Part shown: piece after piece, positions 55,687 to 64,000 of the stretch
Layout: the number at the start of each line of letters is the position of its first letter
Position numbering within the stretch: position 1 is the stretch's first letter
Origin: Cyathus striatus
Taxonomy: Eukaryota > Basidiomycota > Agaricomycetes > Agaricales > Nidulariaceae
Direction: 5' to 3'
DNA length: 64,000 nucleotides
NCBI GenBank assembly: GCA_025738555.1
Contig: JAOVFP010000017.1
Location: 2,108,001 to 2,172,000, forward strand
Translations under genes and position numbers: made by a program
Notes under the pieces: generated by a model
Told to the model about the DNA's origin: nothing
The model's database searches: none
The model's input: the letters and a program-made list of their open reading frames with translations, nothing else

Positions 55687-57969
55687 AGGAGGATGAAGTA
55701 CATTGAAGTTAGGATGCGCGTTGGCTTCTAGATTATGTCAGCGAGCTACGATGTCACACTTTGGTCACGCTCGCCCAACACATTCAACTCACTGACATAC
55801 CAGCAAGCTTAGCTTGATGTGATACCCGAAAACTTCAGCAACTACTTCCATACTGTAACTCTTATTATCTTACTGGATTGACTACAACTTGTCGTGCAAG
55901 AGTGTTCGCAACGAGGATACTATCCGAAGACTACCAAGGAAGAAAGCTGGAAGAAAGTCAAGCTGGACCAAAGCTGGACAAGGAGAAGATGTAGGAGCTC
56001 CGAGGAAGTGAAAACCATAGGTAATCTCCCTTCTTCAAAGCCATTACTAAGTGGTACTAACATTTAAAGAGATTGTATATCCTAGTTCCAGTACGGTGGC
56101 AGCTTGACAAAGAAGATTCCTTTTGAAACAGATGTCATGTAGGCGGAGAGTTAGAGCGTACGTACTACCAAGTGCTGTCCATCGTGGGCTTGGAAAATGC
56201 TGTAGCTAACGCCGCCAGCGTTGGGTACGTCTTTCGTTCTCTTCGTTCGAATTTGATTTGAGTACTGACGTGGTATATAGCAAACACGTCCGCGACGAAT
56301 AGTCGTTCTAGGTTAGAGACTCACGATATTGTATGCGCCGTCGACTTCGGATATGCTAGTGGCCAAGAAGGATCATAATCGTATCGGAGCAGGAGAAAGA
56401 GACGTGGTAGAAGGCTCTCGACGCGGAAAGTATAGGATGCAGTGTTCAGAACGTTCAACTTTGGTCAGTAGTGACCATTGTACGTCTATAGTACCCATAC
56501 TGATACCATCACAGGGCTCACTTGCAGTCCACGCGTATTCTACAGACTGCCCCAGCGTCGAAATCGATGACACCTTCCTGCCCGAGTTCACCTACAACCA
56601 CTTCCACAGGATTGTCTTCATAATCCTTCGTTGTCCTCCGCAAGCCCCGCACTCTCCTTCCAGGCACCCTCTTCTCCAACCTATAAACACGTTATCATTG
56701 ACGCCGATATACCATATGACACGTATGTTCCCCCATCTAGCATCTGATCGATTCTAACATTCCCTAGGAACGTTCACTGGTATGCCACCGTGCAATAAGC
56801 ATTTCGTCCTCATCGAGGATGAATACATCTTGCTCCGCTACAGATGCCTCGCCTCTATCCTCCCATACCGCTACAACCTCAACTACCCATCGACACCCGT
56901 CTCTATCTCGGTGCCCTCCCGCGGATAGGCTGGGGCACCCTCTCCATCTCCTGGCTGCATGCGATATGACTAATCAGTCACGTGATTCACGTACGCCTAA
57001 CTTACCAGATATAAGTTATTATTCACAAGGCGTCCCCGTCGTCTCTCTGCGCCGCCTCAAACAGGAATCAGGAAGAGGAGGGTGGAGGTTGCGATAACTC
57101 ATGCATTCGTATGCCGTTTTTGAACAGGAGTGATTGGGAGGAGTGGTTCGCCCATTCAGCGTCGACTATGGTTCTTTGGTTATATCCTTGAGGGCCTCTG
57201 GAGCGCTGCTTCGTTGATGTGGTAGCTTATGTTGCTGTCGCATTTAGGGAAGCGGGTGTTCTTAGTTGTCGGAGAGTATGCTTTAGGAGCAGGCGATGGG
57301 TACGTTGGTCTGCGAAGGGGATAGCGGAAAGGGAGAAGATGAGGATGAGGGTAAAGATCGGGAAGAAAAGAATGAGCACGGCGATGGGAAGGAGGCACCA
57401 AGTTAACGTTTCCAACTGGCGGCTGCGTGAAGCCTCTATGCAGTGATGTAGGCCTATGCTGAAGAGTATGGCAGGCGCAACGTACTTACCTGTGATTGGA
57501 AAGGAACAACCTGGTTCGTGGATTCTGCTGTTGTGGCTTTATGTAGCTTATAATATGACGTATATTGATCGACTTGTAGATTATGGTGGTATTTTGCTTA
57601 ATCGCAGTCCAAGGTTCTGCCTTCCGGTGCGGCAGGCACAGCATACTGGCATTCTTCTGGCCCTTGAAGTTCATCTTACTGGACTCTTCATGCTTGAGCT
57701 TGAGCTTTAGATGCTTTGTTCGATATCTCAGCGGATCTTTTAGTTATGTTGCTGTGATTTCCGAAACATACCTGAGATTGAATGTTGTTGTAGTCGATGA
57801 TATTGACATCACTGGGGCATGCCTATTGTTTGGAACAGAAGCTGCTTGCTGTGGGCACTTGTGTGTAATTGTCTACGTTAGCTTTTAGTAGTACCGGTAA
57901 ACTCAAACAAAGCGTGTTATAGCATCAGCATGCGGAACGTCTTCCGAAAAACTTCATCCTGGCTCTCCC
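55687..57969. other. 2.3-kb region with no confidently identified gene
   Basis: Short frames include 56329-56757 plus, 57415-57227 minus (a hydrophobic stretch CLLPIAVLILFFPIFTLILI, possibly a membrane segment) and 57454-57888 plus. None has a recognised family or convincing splice structure. They may be fragments of a decayed membrane protein gene. No repeat boundaries are visible. Confidence 0.45.
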
Positions 57970-59448
57970 ATGTGTGTTCAGCCCATCGATATCGTATCGC
58001 CTTTCCTCCACTTTCCTTCCGACATATTCTACGAAATTTTTATAAGAGTGTGCGTTGTCGACTTCGACAATTCGGATCAAAACCGTTTCATAAAGCAAAC
58101 AACATCCCCCTTTACCCTAGGCTCTGTATGCAAAACCTGGCGTAATGTTGCGTGGTCAACCCCGCAGTTATGGTCTACTGTAGTCCTTCGTGTTTTGGCA
58201 AAAAGACACGTGGTGCAGTGCGAACTTCTAGATTTATGGTTGAAGAATTCAGGAGAGTGCCCTCTATCGATATATTTTGATGTCGCAACGGAAGGCAAGT
58301 TCGATTGGAAGATTAACACTCACCAGGTGTTGGGTGTATTTAAGAAGATTGTGGATCGATGTGAAAGATGGGAATACTTGAATATCTGTATTGTGGATGA
58401 TCCAGAAGGGGAATTTCGCAAATTGCTGATGAGCGTCAAAGGTCGTGTTCCATTATTGCGAGCGCTTCATCTTCGGCAATCGGAAAGTGAAGGGGTAACA
58501 CACTGGATGTTGTGGCGTATGGATATGTTCTCCATTGCACCAAGCCTTCAACACTTTTCAACCCCCATGGAAATACATTCGCATGACTCGGACATTCCAC
58601 TCCCTTGGAATCAACTCCGCTCCTTCCATGCCTGTATTTCAACTGATGGATTTTTTAAAGTCCTGTCTTGTTCTCCAAACCTCATTCACTGTCGTTTAGA
58701 TTATGTGTTTTCATTTGGAGATCCATTCTCTTTCTCCATGCCTGCTTCAGGAATGGTCAATCTGTCTCACCTAACGACATTGAAAATCACGGACACTGAT
58801 TACAAGAATGTGATCTTCGTGCTGGGTTCGCTTTATTGCCCAGCTCTATGCGAGCTCTGCCTCTCTACAGTGATGCCGGTACGCTTTTTGTACTCCTCCA
58901 TGGCCATAGATGCAGCGGATACAATTTGGACAAGCGTTGGAGATTTCTTAAAGAGATCTGAATGTTCACTCGAAATCTTGGAGTTGGGGGGAAGTATTCT
59001 TACGATTTCCCTTATGACGCTGCTGGAGAACCTTCCCAAACTTAAAATGCTCTCGTTGCAGCAGACATTACCTTCAGCCGGAGAGCAGGGAATTTTTGCA
59101 TCTCAGCTCTGTACGAGGTTAGAGGAACCCCTCGTTCTGGCCAAGACAACATTTCTCCCACAACTTAAGGCATTGCACTATGTCGCCCTTGAAATTTGTA
59201 GTGTAGAAGTTTACATGCCTCGTTTCCTCAAAATGTTGCGAAGGCGCAGGTGGGATAGTTCGGTACCAGTGGATGTATCATGTTTGGAAACCTTCAGCGT
59301 GGAGATGAATTTTTCGGGACTGAACGAAGAGAAATTTGTCCTACATGACGAAGTGTTTAAAATCTACAAAGAATTGATTGGCGATGGAATGAAGATTTCG
59401 ATTAAGACCAGTGCTGGAGAGGATGTGTGTGCTAAGCTAGTACTCTAA
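57970..59448 (+). CDS. F-box-like protein, paralogue 5
   Basis: A single exon of 492 codons begins MCVQPIDIVSPFLHFPSDIF. The F-box-like motif spans HFPSDIFYEIFIRVCVVDF and TLGSVCKTWRNVAWSTPQLW. Further family segments are DRCERWEYLNICIVDDPEG, CPALCELCLSTVM, RSECSLEILELGGSI, LPKLKMLSLQQTL, and the C-terminal YKELIGDGMKISIKTSAGED. It is intact and closest to paralogues 1 and 3. It is separated from the rest of the cluster by about 2.7 kb of unassigned DNA. Confidence 0.8.
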   Translation: MCVQPIDIVSPFLHFPSDIFYEIFIRVCVVDFDNSDQNRFIKQTTSPFTLGSVCKTWRNVAWSTPQLWSTVVLRVLAKRHVVQCELLDLWLKNSGECPLSIYFDVATEGKFDWKINTHQVLGVFKKIVDRCERWEYLNICIVDDPEGEFRKLLMSVKGRVPLLRALHLRQSESEGVTHWMLWRMDMFSIAPSLQHFSTPMEIHSHDSDIPLPWNQLRSFHACISTDGFFKVLSCSPNLIHCRLDYVFSFGDPFSFSMPASGMVNLSHLTTLKITDTDYKNVIFVLGSLYCPALCELCLSTVMPVRFLYSSMAIDAADTIWTSVGDFLKRSECSLEILELGGSILTISLMTLLENLPKLKMLSLQQTLPSAGEQGIFASQLCTRLEEPLVLAKTTFLPQLKALHYVALEICSVEVYMPRFLKMLRRRRWDSSVPVDVSCLETFSVEMNFSGLNEEKFVLHDEVFKIYKELIGDGMKISIKTSAGEDVCAKLVL

Positions 59449-59686
59449 TTGGTTTGATACTGGTGCCAGTGGAATCCTAATGCATTTGTAATCGAATCGC
59501 GATATGCTGTAAAAATTGGCCATTGTGTATTTACTTGTATCTTCTTTTGTTTTTTTCGAAGTGTTTTCAATGTATATTTGGCGAACTATTTACGAAATGC
59601 TACAGCATAACCGTCAGCCACCTTTCACTGGCAAATAAAGTATAAAGTCACCCTGTATTTCCCAGAGGAACTCCACAACAATCATC

Positions 59687-60984
59687 ATGGAGTCCACTCA
59701 ATCGGCTATCAACTTACTGCCCTACGACACCCTCAATAGAATTTTCACTGAAGCTTGTAGAATACATAATGGACCAAACTACGTTTCCTTTGTGTTAGCC
59801 TCCCTGTACACCAAATGGCGCAATTACGCATACAACACCCCACAAATCTGGACTACTATTTTTTTCACTGACTTCAGGTCGAGCACCCTGGCAGCAACTT
59901 GAACAGTATGGCCTACTAGAATTGTGGTTGGAAAATTCAAAGGGTCTTCCATTATCTATTTGGCTTGACGTGCCAATGGAAGAAATGACAGTAATTTTCC
60001 ACTCACCACCAGTGCCGCTAGCTGCATCGGAGAAGCTCATAGAACACTGCGAAAGATGGGAGAGTCTTGATATATTCTGGGTGGATTGGAATTTTGAGTT
60101 TACAACTTTGGTTCAAAGTGTCCATGGTCGTCTTCCAAAGTTGCAGACACTTCATATAGGCCGGGATTCTGATCAACCGCGCTCACTCCAATGTAGAGAT
60201 ATGTTTCTCGTTGCCCCAAAGCTTCAAAATTCTCCACAGGTTCTATTATCAAGTCTCCTGGTGATATATCGCTCTCCTGGAAACAAATGGTTACTGTCCA
60301 CGCTTCCGCAATGTCATATAGACTATAGTGGATTTCTCAAACTTCTGTCTTTGTGTCCAAATATGATTCACGGTTACCTTTCTCACACTGGCTTCTTCAC
60401 GTTTCGTTCACAATCACAGCCCAATAGTGGACTGGTTATGCACCCTGGAAATTAGTGGTGAGATTCCATCGGAGGTTCTTTGTATGCTAGGTCACCTTAG
60501 TTACCCTGCTCTGCGCAAGCTCTCCCTTGATATTAGGTGTGATTATTCTTTCAGCTACGGAAGTTCAGATGCAAAATGGTCCGTAGCTTGGGATTTCTTA
60601 GAGAAATCAGGGTGTGCCCTGGAAGTTTTAGAGTTACAGTCACATATTTTCACTGAAGCTGGCGTCAAATTTCTGGAACGCCTTCCCACTCTAAAAAAGC
60701 TAAGTTATCTTTGATGCAGTACTATGCGGAATACGTAAAGCAGGGTCCTGGTGAAGCTTTTGTACTTCTGTTCAAAAAGCTGGGTACTCACTTCACCAGT
60801 GAGACGGCATTCCTTCCACGGCTTATGGAACTCCACTTTGTCAACCAAGACCCTGGAGTCAATGGGAAGCAGTACTGAACGCCGTTTTTCAGGATGCTTA
60901 AGTATAGCTAATGCGTCAGAAGTGGGAGGCATACGCCAGGAGGCAGATTTCGATTATAACGAATGCAGGCGTGAACCTGTATAA
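59687..60984 (+). pseudogene. F-box-like protein, paralogue 6, broken
   Basis: MESTQSAINLLPYDTLNRIF starts a shortened, diverged member (LASLYTKWRNYAYNTPQIW). The frame breaks near 59880, where FTDFRS in one frame must continue as GRAPWQQLEQYGLLELWLEN in the next. It continues with EHCERWESLDIFWVDWNFEF, stops near 60453, then continues in another frame (YPALRKLSLDIRCDYSF, KSGCALEVLELQSHIF, LPTLKKLSY) and stops at 60712. The C-terminal residue is further shifted. An AATAATAAATAAAG run near 60982 may be an old poly(A) signal. Confidence 0.7.
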
Positions 60985-61329
60985 TAATAAATAAAGAAAT
61001 AGGGCCGGCAAGCGGCAGGGCCCACTACCTCATTTAACTGACATTTAATTACCATGACAAGTCAATGAGGGGGAACTTTGAATTAACAAGTGAATAAACA
61101 CGGGGGGAGGCGGGGGTGGTTGGCAAACTGTATTAAAAGAGATCTGTTAATAATATATTACATTAATAGTGATAGTAATAGATGTCTTGAATTTGACATT
61201 CATAAGTCTGAAATAGGAATAGATCATAAACAGGGTGGTTGAAAATAAGGTAAAAAAAACATACTCTGAACCAGGCATATCTGTCCAGCCATTGGACTAA
61301 TTTAGCAGTAATGAAGATTGTAGTACTGG
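60985..61329. other. AT-rich intergenic stretch
   Basis: No gene, repeat or structured element is recognised here. Confidence 0.5.
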
Positions 61330-61792
61330 CGAAATGATTTACAATGCAGATCAACCAAATTTCGTAGACGAGTAAGTCTATATCATTATTCTTTATTTTT
61401 GTTGCTGAGAGGGTGTAGTTTGTCGAAGAATACAGGGCTTTAATTTCGAGAAGGAAATACTACTCAACACATCCAGAATTAGAAATGAAACTCACTATTT
61501 GAATCATAGTAAAATTAAAGTTAACAGTAACACTCTTGCAGACAGTGAGTGTACATCTATCAATATATCTGTTAGTATCATAACAAATGTAATGCTGTGC
61601 AGTGGTTAATGTCAATGGCTTGAACAAGATCATGTTGAGAACAAGTGCGATTCAAATGTAAAACAAGCATTGTTAAATACACAGACATTCTGTTCTATAG
61701 ATCAGCCTATAAAAAAAGGAGAAGAGCTTTTCCTCCACTACGGAGCAGGATATTGGGTACACAGAGAGCCAGATGAAGTTCAAAGTGATTGA
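61330..61792 (+). pseudogene. SET-domain fragment (C-terminal part)
   Basis: The frame ending at 61792 reads NKCDSNVKQALLNTQTFCSI then DQPIKKGEELFLHYGAGYW, a close match to the end of SET lysine methyltransferase-like domains (PIKKGEELFxxYG). A possible earlier exon at about 61335-61369 reads YNADQPNFVDE with a GTAAGT donor. An exon with FEKEILLN...LNHS lies around 61420-61510. The reading frame upstream of the last exon is interrupted, and the N-terminal half of the domain is missing. A decayed or truncated gene. Confidence 0.45.
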
Positions 61793-63197
61793 TTGTTGCG
61801 AAGGGTTGTTACATACATATACATAGATGGCGTGACATATTACCCTAAAGAAAACAGTTTAACAGCCAGAGGGATCAGTGGTATCGTCAGTGTAGCTAGC
61901 TGCAATAACACCCAAGCCGCGGCTGGTGTCAGCCTCGATCCATGCATTCCTGGCAGTGAGGACTGCAACAGGAGTCAATCTTTGAGTAGATCTGAATGTG
62001 CAAGGCAAAGCCAGAACACAAATGGGCATGTAGAATGTGGTATGTGTTTGTAGCGAAGTCGATGTAACATGGAGGGTGGTGACAAGGAAGGATCCCAAAG
62101 TTGATGTTCCCCGGGAAACACTTTACGGAGTAAGAGAGAGAGGGAGAGACCATGACGAAAGGCTGAAGATAGGGTATTCCGGTTGATGTTCAATGTACGT
62201 GATTGGACGAAAGTGTATCTGTCTGCAAACTCAGAATTTCAGGCATAACATACATATCAAAACGATAGTACGTACTTCATCAATTACCATTGAATCTCTA
62301 CAGGTGCAAAAGGAATGTTGGGTGGTGGTCTCATCATAGTAGCCCCTACAACTAACAGTTCACCATCCGACCTCTGCCCTGAATCACACACTGATTCCCG
62401 CCCCCACGACCAGCGTCGTATCACACCTGAAACGTTATTCACAGGCCTGTAAATTGCTTTCCTTGCCTACCGCTAAACGCTGAGCGCTCAGACCAACATA
62501 GGTAGGGTCATCGAATTGGCCCTTGGGGATTCGGGAGCTCGGTGATGATGGCAATCGAACCAGTTGAGATGTTGCACACGGAACACGTCAAAAGAGGTCA
62601 CCAGGAAGTACGAGTGTGCGAAGTAGGTGGGGGTGGGGGTTGGAGGGACAATGTAGGCATACTGGGTGACGTAGCCAATCTTGGCACACGTTGTGGTGGT
62701 AAGTGTGGGGGACGATTCGGAGGTGAACACCAGGAGACGAAGAGGGGGATTGTAGGAGTTGAAGAGTAGCTCAGAATGAATTTTTGTGCGGCAGTGCCCC
62801 GCATACGGCAGAGGCAGAGAGTGGAGAGACACTAGACCGCTATACTTTCAGATGTACAGTTGAAAAAGAGAATGGATGAGCCTATAACTATCCGCAACGT
62901 CAGTACTTCAAACATTTCCACATATCGCTGGGAATACCTCAGGTTGGTATATTCGCACTGCGCAGCACTTTCGTGATCACGATTGTTAGGACTCTTTGAC
63001 ACTTGATTTATCTTGATAGAGCTTTGGCTCGATTTTCCCTCGATTGCCCTCGACGGAATTTTCACCGGGTCTGAATGGGTAACATTGCCAAATGAACAGG
63101 GAAAAAGTGGACGAGCAGGAAAGTTAGTGGTGAAGACGAGAACGAGGGAAAAGGATCTGAGACGAGTGAAATTCGTCAGCGGTCACAGGATTGTCAC
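61793..63197. other. 1.4-kb region with no confidently identified gene
   Basis: The short frames here (61793-62053 plus, 62832-62488 minus, 62153-61929 minus) have no recognised domain. The minus-strand frame around 62700 is proline/threonine-rich with a VFTSESSP segment. No repeat structure is seen. Confidence 0.45.
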
Positions 63198-63312
63198 AGG
63201 ACTCCAGCCAATCAGGTTGAGATCCCGTTCATGAACCTGTAAATCGCCTTATACGGAAATCAGACGTCCCTATAACCCAACTACCTTAAAAGGTAGTGGG
63301 AATAATTCCTTG
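63198..63312 (+). repeat. Dispersed repeat, copy 2 of 2
   Basis: This matches 3905-4017 in the same orientation. It contains the near-palindrome ACTACCTTAAAAGGTAGT at about 63281-63298, which is eroded in the other copy (ACTACCTTAAATATAGTGG). Confidence 0.4.
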
Positions 63313-63595
63313 TAGCAGTTTCTGACAGACGTAAGTAGTTAGAGGTTTCAATTGAGCCATAGCACGGTTTATTGATTAGATACAAGTTCGCTTCAAAAGA
63401 CATTTTCTTGGGAATTCATCAATCATAGATCTAGTGGTTAACTTTCTGCTTTCCACATGGACAGCAGACAATTTCTGAAGTCTAGATATCAATCATTAAG
63501 TTAACAGTTACAGCTATACATAGTTCCGTTCGACCGCCCCAATTTAAGCACCAAGTACGTCCATACCGGTGTCTGTCCTCTTAATCAAAATCTCA
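63313..63595. other. Flank before the partial F-box-like copy
   Basis: No recognisable gene. The expected N-terminal two-thirds of the following F-box-like paralogue is not present here. Confidence 0.5.
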
Positions 63596-64000
63596 CATTA
63601 CGACACTGAAAATCACCCAGACCGACTTTGATAATGTAACCTACGTGCTGGATTTTCTTCATTGCCCAGGTCTTCGACAGCTCCACCTTCATTGTACTAC
63701 AAAAAACGAGTTCTTCTCCTTTATGGATCCCACTCCTTATGAAATTGCGGAATCGAACTGGCCCAAAGTTTCGAGCTTTTTAAAGAGGTCCGGATGTCCT
63801 CCTCTCGAAATTCTAGAGTTGGAGGCTTATTCATTCACTGATACCATCATGTCTGTTCTTGAAGAACTACCGACGCTCCAGAAGCTGTCACTAGTCGAAA
63901 AAGAAGCACACAATGCACATTTCATTTGTCTTACAGAGAAACTCGGCTCTGACTTTGATCCCCGATTTAACATCAAGTCCAAGACAGCATTTCTCCCATT
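63596..64000 (+). pseudogene. F-box-like protein, paralogue 7, 5'-truncated and cut by window end
   Basis: The open frame from 63596 reads ITTLKITQTDFDNVTYVLDF, LHCPGLRQLHLHCTTKNEFF, WPKVSSFLKRSGCPPLEILE, LEELPTLQKLSLVEKEAHNA and ends SKTAFLP at the window edge. This corresponds to the last third of paralogue 2 (RLTTLKITQTKLVNVTYIL). No F-box or start codon precedes it, so the copy is a 5'-truncated duplicate. It may continue beyond the window. Confidence 0.7.

Noticed and set aside
57160..57450. Membrane protein gene on the minus strand
   Set aside because: One hydrophobic segment is visible, but no start, exon structure or family match; left as unassigned.

Overview
The window is AT-rich nuclear DNA of a filamentous basidiomycete, most likely an Agaricomycete. 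The grounds are short GT-AG introns of about 50-60 nt, NACHT-type NLR-like genes, a cluster of F-box-like genes, a Ty3/Gypsy element and a CACTA (Plavaka-like) DNA transposon. It is gene-poor and heavily rearranged by repeats. No search was run; all homology statements come from recognised motifs and from comparing copies within the window.

Left part (1-35.5 kb). A duplicated module recurs here, made of a NACHT ATPase gene, a conserved spacer, a two-domain soluble ABC ATPase gene and an SDR-like gene. The copies are: ABC tail plus SDR (1-1410); NACHT plus SDR (4.0-6.7 kb); a NACHT remnant, spacer and ABC gene split by insertions, then SDR (7.3-11.5 and 24.9-27.2 kb); and NACHT plus ABC (30.9-35.5 kb). 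Only the last copies of the NACHT and ABC genes look intact. Insertions with visible target-site duplications explain much of the damage: a solo LTR at 6876-7297 (CGGT), a Tc1/mariner-like element at 8741-10047 (TA), a solo LTR at 11115-11452 (GACCC), and a 13.5-kb Gypsy element at 11478-24936 lying on the minus strand. The Gypsy element has 1065-bp LTRs, a candidate primer-binding site and a polypurine tract. It also carries plus-strand, intron-containing genes antisense to gag-pol. A separate minus-strand NLR-like gene (27.6-30.3 kb) is broken by a 486-bp tandem duplication.

Middle (35.5-45 kb). A 5.7-kb CACTA-type element (35490-41213, 3-bp duplication GTG) lies inside the last codons of the intact ABC gene. 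It carries a transposase and a convergent companion gene. A tRNA-Val(UAC) gene with a 16-nt intron follows. Next comes a 3.5-kb diverged array of about 18 tRNA-like units on the minus strand. Most units keep a TATA-like box, A- and B-box-like sequences, a long internal stem and a T-run. This is the most unusual object in the window.

Right part (45-64 kb). Seven plus-strand F-box-like paralogues lie here: four intact, two broken, and one running off the window edge. Between them are several kilobases with no recognisable gene and a decayed SET-domain fragment.
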